Shown here: positions 48,418 through 58,064 of the stretch, piece by piece
How the letters are laid out: each line of letters starts with the position of its first letter
Numbering within the stretch: the stretch's first letter is position 1
NCBI GenBank assembly: GCA_963823045.1
Contig: CAWGKA010000003.1
Coordinates: 186,001 to 250,000, forward strand
Direction: 5' to 3'
Length of the DNA: 64,000 bases
From: JADLGL01 sp963823045
Lineage (GTDB): Bacteria; Pseudomonadota; Alphaproteobacteria; Rhizobiales; Kaistiaceae
Notes under the pieces: generated by a model
Told to the model about the DNA's origin: nothing
Seen by the model: only the letters and a program-made list of their open reading frames with translations
Database searches by the model: none
Position numbers and translations under genes: made by a program

Positions 48418-50364
48418 TTACATGCCGCCGGCAACTGCCTCCGGCAGAGCGAAGACATAAAGGGTCGAGCCAGCGCGACGATAACGATCTGCATCGTTGG
48501 CGTCGTCGGTGGCGTTGACCTGGCCGGTGTTGGAGCCCGACGCGATGATGGCGATGTATTCCTTGCCATCATGCATGTAGGCGATCGCCGACTGGCTGAA
48601 CTGCGAGCCCGTCGGGAACGACCACACCGGTTCGCCGGTCTCGGCGTTGTAGGCGTGCATCGCACCGTCGTTCGAGCCGCCCTGGAACACCAGGCCGCCG
48701 GCCGTCGAGAAGACCGGAACGTTGTTGCCGGTATCGAACGGCACCATCCAGGCGCGCTCGCCGGCAACCGGATCGAGAGCCTGCAACTGACCGCGGACAG
48801 TGGTCGGATCGCCGTTGACGTCGAACGGTCCGTAGATCGGGCCGAGCGGGTTGAAGTTCTGGAGGACGTAGCCCTCACCGGCGACGTACTCGCCCTCGAC
48901 GGCACGGAGGCCGCCGCAGCCGTTGGTCGTCGCGACATAGTACAGGCCGGTCTGGTCAGAATAGGATTCGTTCTGCCAGTTGCGGGCCTGAATGAACGGA
49001 CAGACATAGACCTCGGTACCGGTGAAGTCCGGGTCGGCCCGCTGCTCGTCGGTGAAGATGTCCTGACCGGTGGTGTAGTTGGCACGATCGGCCTGGTTGG
49101 TGAACTCGAGGGTCTCGAGGTTGTAGCTCGGACGACCGGTGGTGGGGTCAACGCCCGTCATGAAGTTCGTATAGACGAACGGCCACGGGTCGTTGAGGAG
49201 TTGGCCGTCGGCCCGATCCCAGATGTAGAACCAGCCGGTGCGAGCCGCCTTCATGGCGGTGTGCTCGACCGAGCCATCGCCGTTCAGGTCGACGTCAACG
49301 AGCGGCGTGTTCAGCGGCTCGTCATAGTCCCAGGCTTCCTGAGGCGACATGTTGTAGGCCCAGATCAGCTCACCGGTGGTGGCGTCACGGGACATCATGG
49401 AGGCGCACCAGTTGTTCTTGTACGACTGGACGCCATTGTTGGCGTCGAGGTCGATCACGCCCCACTCACGACGATAGTCCGGGTTCCACGGACCGCAGTT
49501 ACCGGTCGAGTAGAAGAACTGGTTCGAAGACGCGTCGTAGGTGAAGTAGCCCCAGACGGTGCCACCGCCACGACGCCAGGAGTTGCCATACCAAGTGCTG
49601 AGCGAGCCCTTCTTGTCGTCGTCGTAATACGGGTTGAAGCGCGGGCCGATGCCGACTTCGTTGTCCGGACCCATGTTGTACATGATCCACTGGGTCTGGC
49701 CGGTGTGGATGTCGAAGGCCGAGACATGGCCGCGGACACCGGATTCACCACCCTCGATGCCGATGATGTAGAGGTCACCGATGACGATGCCGTTGCCCGG
49801 CGTATGCTCGCGGATGGTGACGTCAGCACCGATCGAACGCCACAGCGCCTCGCCGGTCTCGCCGTCGAGAGCGAAAACCTGACCGTCGATGGTGTGGTAG
49901 TAGATGTTGCCTTCGGCATACTGAAGGCCACGGGTCTGGGCGCCGCAGCAGGCCTGGAGGCCATGCTCGCGATCGACGTCCGGACGGAACTCCCAGAGGA
50001 TCTTGCCGTTGTCGTTAAGGTCGAGAGCCAGAACCTCGTTCGGAGCCTGACCTGAACCTTCCGACTGGTTCACCGGCGAGACGATGTACATCGTGTTGCC
50101 GACGACCAGAGGCGAGGCCTCGTATTGGTCGAGAACGCCGACCTGCATCGTCCAAGCGACGGTCAGATCAGCGACGTTCGACAGATTGATCTGATCGAAC
50201 GATGAGAAGTTGTGGCCGTCATAGGTGATGTTCGGCTGAACAACATCGCCGGCGGCGATGTGATCCATGACGTCCTGGTTGGCAAACGCCGACGTGGCCA
50301 TGCCACAGCCCGCTACCAACGCAACCGTCGAGGCGGTCGCCCTCAGCATAGTTTTGCTAGTCAT
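48418..50364 (-). CDS. PQQ-dependent alcohol dehydrogenase, lanthanide type (copy 2)
   Basis: A 648-residue intact paralogue, the same length as copy 1. Signal peptide ending SAFA; vicinal cysteines in ACCGAQTRG; metal Glu in GGESGVRG (copy 1 has Trp where this has Ser); Asn in STGNCGPWNPDYR; catalytic Asp346-Tyr-Asp348 (49321-49329) in AWDYDEP. By eye over the first 290 residues it matches copy 1 at about 93% of mature positions, with most changes conservative. The ATG follows AGGAGGGA and a short hairpin. Two genes of this similarity, both intact, suggest recent duplication with possible differences in regulation rather than chemistry. Confidence 0.95.
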   Translation of the reverse strand: MTSKTMLRATASTVALVAGCGMATSAFANQDVMDHIAAGDVVQPNITYDGHNFSSFDQINLSNVADLTVAWTMQVGVLDQYEASPLVVGNTMYIVSPVNQSEGSGQAPNEVLALDLNDNGKILWEFRPDVDREHGLQACCGAQTRGLQYAEGNIYYHTIDGQVFALDGETGEALWRSIGADVTIREHTPGNGIVIGDLYIIGIEGGESGVRGHVSAFDIHTGQTQWIMYNMGPDNEVGIGPRFNPYYDDDKKGSLSTWYGNSWRRGGGTVWGYFTYDASSNQFFYSTGNCGPWNPDYRREWGVIDLDANNGVQSYKNNWCASMMSRDATTGELIWAYNMSPQEAWDYDEPLNTPLVDVDLNGDGSVEHTAMKAARTGWFYIWDRADGQLLNDPWPFVYTNFMTGVDPTTGRPSYNLETLEFTNQADRANYTTGQDIFTDEQRADPDFTGTEVYVCPFIQARNWQNESYSDQTGLYYVATTNGCGGLRAVEGEYVAGEGYVLQNFNPLGPIYGPFDVNGDPTTVRGQLQALDPVAGERAWMVPFDTGNNVPVFSTAGGLVFQGGSNDGAMHAYNAETGEPVWSFPTGSQFSQSAIAYMHDGKEYIAIIASGSNTGQVNATDDANDADRYRRAGSTLYVFALPEAVAGGM

Positions 50365-51048
50365 TTATTCCCTCCTGGGGATCTCAAACTGAGATCTCGT
50401 TTCACTACTGCTTGTCTAAGTGTAGACGTATTTCTCGATATTATACTTTCTTGCCTTCCCTCCCTTCACCAGACGACCTGACTGCTGGAGCCTGCGAACG
50501 ACACAAGCGGGTAGGCGGACGCTGTGAAGCGTTCCGTCCGGTCCGATCCGAGCAACGGCTTGGGCCTGCCCGCGGGACCTCTTTGCTATCGTCGAAGTGC
50601 CAGTGATCGCCTCGTTTTCTATGCTCCGCTCAAGGCAACAGCTTGAGCTTTCACCCTCGTCCCCGGCTTGGGCGGCCGGCGGCGAAATCCCTGCGAGCGG
50701 GCGGCAATCGTATCGAAGGCCATCAACGGAGACAGAAACTATCCTCCCCCACCCAACCGGCCCTTCTGACGCCGACAGGTCGACGCGGTCGAGAGCCTTT
50801 TGTTGGAGTTTATAACACGGGAAAGGAACGCTGGACGATTTGTCTCTTGTCACGCTTTCGTGAGGTCAGCGGCTAAGCAATTAGGCACGTCGTGGACTTG
50901 GGACGTTTATGATCTGGTGTTTTTTGGCAAGTATATTTTTCGCTAATCCGATCGATGATCTCTTGTTCTCGCGCAGCATTGGACGGCCGGCACCAAGATG
51001 ACGGCCAGGCAGCGTTGAATTGCTGAACGTATGAAGTGAGGCTTGTTC
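50365..51048. other. Gene-free stretch upstream of dehydrogenase copy 2
   Basis: About 680 bases. It should contain the promoter of copy 2 (leftward). GATCTCA-AAC-TGAGATC at 50380-50396 forms a hairpin directly before the ribosome binding site of copy 2. The minus-strand frame 50416-50853 is not protein-like except for a basic end, and I do not support it. The segment 50880-50990 is AT-richer. Confidence 0.4.
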
Positions 51049-51543
51049 TCAGCCGGTACGGCGATGGAGCCGATATTCGTGTCGCGTAAGGACCAGGACA
51101 ACGAGATCGAGCAGCGTGAGGCCCAATAGCCAGACCGAAAATGCGAGGATCATCTGATAGGTCTGGTAGACAATAAGGATCGCCAGAGCGGCCATGAAGA
51201 CCGGGTAGGCCCAGCGTTTGCCCGCCAGAACCATCGCGACAAGGAACAGCTTCACGGCACCGTGGCTGGCGAGATAGAGCGCCGCGCCGGTCTGGTGGCT
51301 CACCGAGAGAGCCTCGCCCCAGCGCAGCAGCGTCGTGGCGATGACATCATTCGGATCCTCCAGCAGTTCGTGCTGGGTGAGACCACTGACAAGACGAAGG
51401 ATGAATTCGCCCGACGAGAAGAAGAGCGCAGCCGCGGCAACGAGCTCGATAACGCTGTCTGCCGCCTTCAGCCACAGGCTGATGCGGAACAGCCGGCGGA
51501 TTTGCTGCTCTCGCGTGGTTTCGCTTTGCTCGGTGATCGCCAT
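51049..51543 (-). CDS. DUF2127 membrane protein
   Basis: A 164-residue protein with four predicted helices and the DUF2127 pattern: LWLKAADSVIELVAAAALFF, then the loop, HGAVKLFLVAMVLAGKRWAYP, and IVYQTYQMILAFSVWLLGLT. The function is unknown; members are integral inner-membrane proteins. It is a stand-alone gene. Confidence 0.85.
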   Translation of the reverse strand: MAITEQSETTREQQIRRLFRISLWLKAADSVIELVAAAALFFSSGEFILRLVSGLTQHELLEDPNDVIATTLLRWGEALSVSHQTGAALYLASHGAVKLFLVAMVLAGKRWAYPVFMAALAILIVYQTYQMILAFSVWLLGLTLLDLVVLVLTRHEYRLHRRTG

Positions 51544-51656
51544 GGACGTCCGGAGGCCGGCAAGGGTTCCTCCCCCGTTCTTACGAGCCTATTCGCCGAG
51601 TGTGTCAAACTCCGGCCGAGGGGATGGCCGCATTTGCCACGCCCGAACGCGTTAGC

Positions 51657-52883
51657 TCAGACGATGAGGCCGCCAACCGGTCCTACAGCGCTGCTTCCGG
51701 GGAACACGACATCGGCGAGCGCTTGCGCTGACAGTCCGAGGTGATCGCGCAGCACGCCCTTCAGAATGCCGCGAAGGTCGGTCGTGGGATTGAGGTCACG
51801 GCCATCGAGAAGTTGGGTCGCCTGGAGGCCCGGCCAGTCGGCGAGGATTTGCCCGCCCGCAACTGCTCCCCCCATCAGCAACGCGACCGTTCCCGTGCCG
51901 TGGTCGGTGCCGTCGTCGCCATTGCTGCGTGCCGTTCGACCGAATTCCGTGACGACGACAATTGCGGTTTTCCGCCAGATCGACTGGATGCCAGCGGCTA
52001 TGGTCTCCAGGCCGGCGTCCAGCGCCCCAAGGAGATCGGCCAGCCGGCCACTTTCTGCGCCTTCGTCGACATGGGTATCCCAGCCATCGAAGCTGATGAC
52101 GGCAATGCGGGGACCTTCCGGCTCAAGCAGCAGGTTGGCCGTGCCCTCGGCGATGGCGGTGTAGCCGTTGCGAAGATCACCACGGGTCGGGCCTGCCATT
52201 TCGCCCATCGTCATCATGTTCAGCTCGACGCCGGCCTGAAGAATGCGGGCGAGTTCGGGATCCTGGTGACGGTAGAGGTCCATCAGGCGCTCCGTGGTGT
52301 CGGTGCCAGCCGGGCGAAAGCTCTGGGGCGTCCAAGACAGAACGGGCGCCGGACCGCGCAGGATGAGCGGAACCGTCGGACTGACCGCAAGCCCTGACAC
52401 CGGGGCAATCCCGCCGGCCACCGGCAGGATGCCCAGCGCGCGGTTGAGCCAGCCTGTGCTGACGGCCTGCGGCGACGGCATGCCGTTTTCCAGCACATCC
52501 TGCCCGTCGAAATGCGAGCGCTCCCGATAAGGCGTTGCGGTGGCGTGGACCACCATCGCATCGCCTTCGAGAAAGCGGCGATGGAAGTTGGGCATGGAAT
52601 TGTTGAGGCCGAAGAAGCCATCGAGCGGCAACGCCGCCTCATGGCCGGCGGCGCCGATCGCCATATCGCCGCGAAGCGCCGCATATCCGGGGTCGCCGAT
52701 CGGCGGCACGGCGGCGAGGCCGTCCAGCGCGCCTCTGAGGATGACGACAACCAAACGCGGGTCGTCGACGGCGCCATAGGCCAATTTCGGCATTTGCGCC
52801 CAGGCGACGAGCGCCCCCGCCGAAGCAAGGAAAGCGCGGCGACTGGGCCGAAGGATTGGGCTCGTCAAAATGTCGCTGATCAT
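51657..52883 (-). CDS. DUF1501 (sulfatase-like) secreted protein
   Basis: A 408-residue protein with a Tat signal (SRRAFLASAGALVAWAQMP) and the DUF1501 marks VVVILRGALDGLAAVPP, FFGLNNSMPNFHRRFLEGDA, SHFDGQDVLENG, WDTHVDEGAESGRLADLL and VVVTEFGRTARSNGDDGTDH. The last two resemble alkaline-phosphatase-superfamily metal sites. It is always found with a DUF1800 protein; both are exported and their substrate is unknown. It starts four bases after the DUF1800 stop. Confidence 0.9.
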   Translation of the reverse strand: MISDILTSPILRPSRRAFLASAGALVAWAQMPKLAYGAVDDPRLVVVILRGALDGLAAVPPIGDPGYAALRGDMAIGAAGHEAALPLDGFFGLNNSMPNFHRRFLEGDAMVVHATATPYRERSHFDGQDVLENGMPSPQAVSTGWLNRALGILPVAGGIAPVSGLAVSPTVPLILRGPAPVLSWTPQSFRPAGTDTTERLMDLYRHQDPELARILQAGVELNMMTMGEMAGPTRGDLRNGYTAIAEGTANLLLEPEGPRIAVISFDGWDTHVDEGAESGRLADLLGALDAGLETIAAGIQSIWRKTAIVVVTEFGRTARSNGDDGTDHGTGTVALLMGGAVAGGQILADWPGLQATQLLDGRDLNPTTDLRGILKGVLRDHLGLSAQALADVVFPGSSAVGPVGGLIV

Positions 52884-52887
52884 GGCC

Positions 52888-54225
52888 TCACGTCCTCTGA
52901 AATTCGGGGCTCATCAGCAGCAGGGCGATCGCCTGGCTGCGAGATTCGGCTTGAAGGATTTCGGTGCGCGTGTCGTCGGAGACGTCGGGGCCCAGGATAA
53001 GATCGACATATTCGGCCGGGCTGTAGCGCGCGGCGGCCGCCGGGGCGACTTGCTCGGCAAGGTCGAGGCGGCTGGTGATGGCGTGCGGCGCCAACCAGGT
53101 CGCCGATTCGTCGCTGAAGCCTTCGGGCGATGGCGGGTTCCACATCGGCTGGCCCAGCGTCTGGAGAACGCCGAGGACGAGCCGGGGCTCCGGGGTGAAG
53201 TCGAGGGCGCGGATGGCTGACCAGAGAAACAGTTGCGGCGGCTTGATCTTGTTGGCGTCGATCATCGCTTCGTCAGCGTCGACCAAGGCGAGAGAGACAG
53301 CGCGCAGATCGCCGCCGGTGTCTTCGAACGTGGATGCCAGCCGATCGACCAAGGCCTCGGGCGGATCGTCCGCCACGAAATGCCGCGCGAGCTTGAAGGC
53401 AACGTGCCGCGCCGTCGCCGGATGAGCGGCAAGGAAATCAAGGAGCGCTTCGCCCTGGGCCTCACCATCATCGGGATAGAGTGTGCCGAGAACGGTTTGG
53501 GCCCCGGGTTCGTGCGCCTGGCGCGCAAACAGGAACGAGCCGAGCGGCGCGTCTGCAGTCCCCTGCCTGACGCGGCCGACGAAGGTCCAACCCGTGAGGA
53601 TATTCGCAACGGCGATGACGTCGTCCTGCGTGTAACCGGCATCGACGCCGATGGTGTGGAGTTCCATGAGCTCACGCGCATGGTTCTCATTGAGGCCTGT
53701 TCCACTGCGCCGTCCGGCCGGCGAGTTCGGCCCGACCGACTCGGCGTTGTTGAGATAGGTCAGCATGGCGGGATGCTTCGTCACCGCGCCCAGCATGTCG
53801 CGGAAACGGCCGAAGACGTGCGGCCGGATCGCCTCACGCTCGAACGCGCCGACCAGCATCCGCTCGACGAGGCCTGAGCCGGCGGCGATAGCGAAATGAT
53901 TGACCCAGAACGCCGTCAAGCGCTCGGCAAATCCTACGCGTGCGTCGTGCCAGCGGGCGATGCGGGCGACAATCTCTGCGGTGTAGATGCGCTGTGGAGG
54001 CGGCGTATCGCCCGGGTTGGGGCCACCCTGCGCCTGCATCTGCCGATAGGCGGCAAAGTCCGCCAGCGCGGTCCCGGTGTCCGGCAAGTCTGGCGAGGAA
54101 AGGAGCGCCACCTCCGGCGTCTCCACCTCCTCGCGGACTGCCACGCGAATGTCGGTGAAGGCGTCGAGATCGCCGGGTCGCGGTCCAACGCCGAAGCGCT
54201 GCAGGCCGCCTGCAAGTCCGATCAT
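52888..54225 (-). CDS. DUF1800 protein
   Basis: About 445 residues. Marks: LQRFGVGPRPGDLDAF, ERLTAFWVNHFAI, GTGLNENHARELMELHTIGV, NILTGWTFVG, HPATARHVAFKLARHFVADD and AITSRLDLAEQ. ATG at 54223-54225 follows GGGAGAGG; an upstream in-frame extension to 54312 is less likely. Upstream partner of the DUF1501 gene in the same transcription unit. Confidence 0.9.
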   Translation of the reverse strand: MIGLAGGLQRFGVGPRPGDLDAFTDIRVAVREEVETPEVALLSSPDLPDTGTALADFAAYRQMQAQGGPNPGDTPPPQRIYTAEIVARIARWHDARVGFAERLTAFWVNHFAIAAGSGLVERMLVGAFEREAIRPHVFGRFRDMLGAVTKHPAMLTYLNNAESVGPNSPAGRRSGTGLNENHARELMELHTIGVDAGYTQDDVIAVANILTGWTFVGRVRQGTADAPLGSFLFARQAHEPGAQTVLGTLYPDDGEAQGEALLDFLAAHPATARHVAFKLARHFVADDPPEALVDRLASTFEDTGGDLRAVSLALVDADEAMIDANKIKPPQLFLWSAIRALDFTPEPRLVLGVLQTLGQPMWNPPSPEGFSDESATWLAPHAITSRLDLAEQVAPAAAARYSPAEYVDLILGPDVSDDTRTEILQAESRSQAIALLLMSPEFQRT

Positions 54226-54446
54226 GGGTCGCCTCTCCCTTATTGACGTGCAGTGATCCGATCCGGTGAGATTTTCCCATGAACTGGCCGCGTAAAGGGC
54301 GGGTTGCCACAATTGGCGGCCTTAATTGTATCAAGGCGTGTTGTTCTGCCCGTCTGGTACTATCGGTGACATCAATGGCGGCATTGCCGCCCATGGACCT
54401 AGGCCGCTGCCCGGTCTAAACCCCTGCTCCCCTGAAGAGCGCTCGC

Positions 54447-56304
54447 ATGTTCAAGTTCTTCGAATCCCGGATCGATCTTTATCCGGAGGCGTCGCCGTCG
54501 ACGCCGCCGACGGGATTGCTGCGCTTCCTGTTGCATTTCTCGCGGCCATTGTTGCCGTGGGTCAGCGCGGTTGCGGTGCTGACGGCCCTCCGGTCCGTTG
54601 CTGAACTCACTTTCATCGCCTTCCTCGGCGGTATCGTCGATTGGCTGTCATCCGCCGACCGCGCGACTTTCTTCGCCGACCGCGGCAGCCAACTCGCCGG
54701 CATGGCAGCGCTCGTCGTCATCGGCTACCCGACGCTCGTCCTCATCCAATCGCTGATCCACTATCAGACCGTCTTCGGCAATCAACCGATGCTCGCGCGC
54801 TGGCTGATGCATCGCTATGTGCTGAAGCAAAGCCTCAGCTTCTTTCAGAACGAATTTGCCGGACGTGTCGCCACGAAGGTGATGCAGACAGCCCAGGCGG
54901 TGCGTGACGTCCTCGACAAAATCGTCGAGGTGTTCGTCTACGTCATCGTCTATTTCATCGGCGCCACCGTGCTGGTCGCGCAGGCCGACACGCTCCTCAT
55001 TATTCCGCTTGCCGTTTGGCTCGTCGGCTATGTCGGCATCGTCGCCTATTTCGTGCCGCGGATGCGCAAGGTGTCGGCGGCCCAGGCGAACGCCCGCGCA
55101 GTGCTCACTGGCCGCGTCGTCGACAGCTACACCAACATTCAGACCGTGAAGCTCTTCGCCCATGCGCGGCGTGAGGAAGAATATGCGCGGTCGGCGATGG
55201 TCGACTTCATGGGCACCGTCTATCCGATGTTCCGCCTGACGACGAAGCTTAACGTCTTCCTCGAGATCCTGAACGCCCTCCTCCTCGCTTCGATCGCCGG
55301 TACCGCAATCTATGCCTGGACGCAGGATGCCGTGACGCTGGGCGCGATCGCTATTGGGGCCGCGCTGGCTCTGCGCATCCGCTCCACTTCGCAGTGGATC
55401 GTCTGGGAAGTCTCGGGTCTGTTCGAGGAAATCGGCGTCGTCCAAGACGGACTGCATACGATCTCGCAGCCCCTCGCGGTCACCGACAAGGCGGGCGCCA
55501 CGGAATTGTCCGTCGAGCACGGCGAGATCCGGTTTGAGAATATCCGCTTTCACTACGGGCGTGAGGCCGGCGTCATCGAGGATCTGTCGCTCGCCATCGC
55601 GCCGGGCGAAAAGGTCGGGCTTGTGGGCCGCTCGGGCGCCGGCAAGTCGACACTGGTGAACCTGCTGCTCCGCTTCTTCGACCTCGAAGGCGGGCGCATC
55701 CTGATCGACGGCCAGGACATTGCTGGCGTGACGCAGGAGAGCCTCCGCCGCCGCATCGGGCTGGTGACGCAGGACACCTCCCTGCTCCACCGCTCGATCC
55801 GCGACAACATCCTCTATGGCAGCCCGGATTCGAGCGAAGCTTCGGTGGTCGAAGCGGCGCGGCGAGCGCATGCGGAGGAGTTCATCAATACGGTCGCGGA
55901 CGCTGAGGGCAGGACCGGCTACGACGCGCATGTCGGTGAGCGCGGCGTGAAGCTGTCGGGCGGTCAGCGGCAGCGCATCGCCATCGCCCGCGTGTTCCTG
56001 AAGAACGCGCCGATCCTCATCCTGGACGAGGCGACGTCATCGCTGGACTTCTGAAGTCGAGGCGGCGATCCAGGAGCATCTTCTCACGCTGATGAGCGGC
56101 AAGACGGTGATCGCCATCGCGCATCGCCTGTCGACGATCGCTATGCTGGACAGGCTCATCGTGATGGACCGAGGCCGCATCGTCGAGACCGGCACGCATC
56201 AGGAACTGCTCGACCAGGGCGGACTCTACGCACAGCTCTGGAGGCGCCAGTCCGGCGGCTTCCTCGGCGACGCCGCGCGGGATTCGCTCCAGGCCGCCGA
56301 GTAG
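54447..56304 (+). CDS. ABC exporter, fused membrane and ATPase domains (frameshifted near the end)
   Basis: A 618-residue half-transporter. Six helices in residues about 30-330 (VSAVAVLTALRSVAELTFIA; LDKIVEVFVYVIVYFIGATV; LEILNALLLASIAGTAIYAW), then an ATPase with Walker A VGRSGAGKSTLVNLLLRFF, signature LSGGQRQRIAIARVFL and Walker B ILILDEATSSLD. An extra T near 56048 creates a false stop directly after the Walker B Asp; the H-loop continues in frame as IAIAHRLSTIAMLDRLIVMD. Similar to alphaproteobacterial multidrug/lipid exporters; the substrate is unknown. It has no partner in the neighbourhood. Confidence 0.9.
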
Positions 56305-56313
56305 CAGCTCATC

Positions 56314-56874
56314 TCAGGGGATGGTGATCGTTCCGACGAGTTCGTTGTAGCCGCGGGTCTCGTCGTTCCACAGCCAGGGCAGCGGATCGGGATAGGTGAG
56401 GTGGCCGGTCACAGTCCCCTCGCCCGTGAGATTTGCGTAGGCGCCCGTACCTTCGGTAATGCGCCAGGTGCCCTCACAGACCTTCTGCGTGCCGGTACAT
56501 TCCTCGACTGCCATCGTCACCTGTCCATCGGGCCGGCTCAGCGTGCAGGTTCCCGTCGTCACCGACCAGTTCGGCAGGCCAATATCGGTGATAGCGTCGC
56601 ATTGAACGGTGAGGCCCGACAGTAGCGCCGTGATCTCCGGGCCGGCGTCGATCTGGATCGGCTGGGTCTGGACCAGTATCCCGTTGAAGCGGCGGTGGAG
56701 CCAGACCTGGTAGATGTCCCCCTCGCTGCGCCAATCGAAGCGTGCGTTGAACGCATAGTCGGCCGCGTGCGCGGGGCGAAGCGTGGGCAGGATGGCGGCA
56801 ATGCCGAGGATAGCCGCCATAATGGCTTGCCGAAGCCGGCGCGCAGATATCGTGGAAGACGAGGCTGCGTTCAT
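56314..56874 (-). CDS. Secreted beta-rich protein, unknown function
   Basis: A 186-residue protein with a signal peptide (AIMAAILGIAAILPTLRPAHA). The rest is beta-rich with two cysteine pairs (residues near 100-130: VQCDA, TGTCTLSR, ECTGTQKVCEG). The segment WRITEGTGAYANLTGEGTV is reminiscent of the GTGxYAxxTG turn in the allene-oxide-cyclase-like barrel of the cytochrome fusion at 38122, so a related barrel is possible. It converges on the ABC exporter gene. Confidence 0.6.
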   Translation of the reverse strand: MNAASSSTISARRLRQAIMAAILGIAAILPTLRPAHAADYAFNARFDWRSEGDIYQVWLHRRFNGILVQTQPIQIDAGPEITALLSGLTVQCDAITDIGLPNWSVTTGTCTLSRPDGQVTMAVEECTGTQKVCEGTWRITEGTGAYANLTGEGTVTGHLTYPDPLPWLWNDETRGYNELVGTITIP

Positions 56875-56899
56875 CTGATTGTCGTCAAGTCAGTGATCC

Positions 56900-57886
56900 T
56901 CAGGGCAGATTGGCCCGGAAATCCCGCAGGATTGTGGTGCCGGCAATCCCAGTTCCGGCCGCCCATTCGGTGGTCATCATAGCACCGATCGTTTCAAGGT
57001 CCGCTTGGAGATCGGCGGACGGGGTGACAATTGCGACCTCGTGTTCGGAGAGAACGGCAAGCTGAGCGGCGTCTTCGTCCCGGCTCATCTGCAGGCCACG
57101 CTGTTCCGCTGCTGCGGCGGCGGCCACGATTGCATTTCGCTGTGCCTCGGTCAGGGCGGCAAAGGCATCCCGGTTCACGACAACGACGTTTCGCGGGAGC
57201 CATGCCCGAACGTCATAGTAGTAGTGGAGCCATTGCCACAGTTCCTGCTCGACGCCGGTCGAGGATGACGTGATGACGGCATCAATATCGCCGCGGGCGA
57301 GTGCGGCACCAACGTCCGACGCATCTATCTCGACAGGCACGGCACCGAGGAGTTCGACCAGTCGCGTCGTTTCCGTGTTGTAGGTGCGGATGCGCAGGCC
57401 GGCGAGATCGGCCAGCGTATTGATCGCCTCGGCGGTGTAGATCGCCTGCGGCGGCCACGGCACCGAAAACAGAAGCATGAGCCCGCGGGCGGCAAGGGCC
57501 TGTTCGATCGTCGGACGGGCGGTCCGCCAGAGTTCCGCAGCCTGTTCGTATCCCGGGGCGAGGAAGGGCAGCGAGTCAAAGCCGAAGAGGGGATCGTGCG
57601 CCGCGAGGAGCGACATCAGGAAAGCGCCGATGGGCACCTCGCCGTCTCCGACCGCGGCAGGGATTGCGGCAAGCGGCATCATCGTTTGGTTCGGCTGCAC
57701 GGCGATATCGATGGCACCATCGGTCGCCGAGCGAACATCATCGGCAAATGCCTCGATATTGCGCGTGTGGAAATTCTCGGCCGGGTAGCCGGTCGGCATG
57801 GCCCATTGCTCGGCGAGGCCAACCGAGGGCACGAGCGCCAGCGCCATGGCAGCACCAAGCAGCTTTGCCGGCAGATGAAACCCCAT
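56900..57886 (-). CDS. TRAP-type (DctP family) substrate-binding protein
   Basis: A 328-residue exported binding protein: signal peptide LLGAAMALALVPSVGLA, then AMPTGYPAENFHTRNIEAFA, GLRIRTYNTETTRLVELLGA (with the conserved Arg that binds a carboxylate), and ALARGDIDAVITSSSTGVEQ. ATG at 57884-57886 follows GAGGAGG. No TRAP membrane subunits are in the window, so it is an orphan here. Confidence 0.85.
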   Translation of the reverse strand: MGFHLPAKLLGAAMALALVPSVGLAEQWAMPTGYPAENFHTRNIEAFADDVRSATDGAIDIAVQPNQTMMPLAAIPAAVGDGEVPIGAFLMSLLAAHDPLFGFDSLPFLAPGYEQAAELWRTARPTIEQALAARGLMLLFSVPWPPQAIYTAEAINTLADLAGLRIRTYNTETTRLVELLGAVPVEIDASDVGAALARGDIDAVITSSSTGVEQELWQWLHYYYDVRAWLPRNVVVVNRDAFAALTEAQRNAIVAAAAAAEQRGLQMSRDEDAAQLAVLSEHEVAIVTPSADLQADLETIGAMMTTEWAAGTGIAGTTILRDFRANLP

Positions 57887-58064
57887 GGTCCGCCCTCCTC
57901 GACTCCAATGCGTCCGCCGAGAGACTATCATCGTTCACGACAGGCCGAGGCCAGCGTATCCGGTCCCGATGGTTAGTGTGATCTTCCCGCGGCCGCCTTA
58001 CCACGGTCGGGCCTGAGATGACGCCGGTCTCGGCGTGGACCACGCCGGCATAGAGAGAAGCCAA

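Noticed and set aside
50416..50853. Minus-strand frame of 145 codons upstream of dehydrogenase copy 2
   Set aside because: Only the last 40 residues look remotely protein-like, and it overlaps the likely promoter of copy 2.
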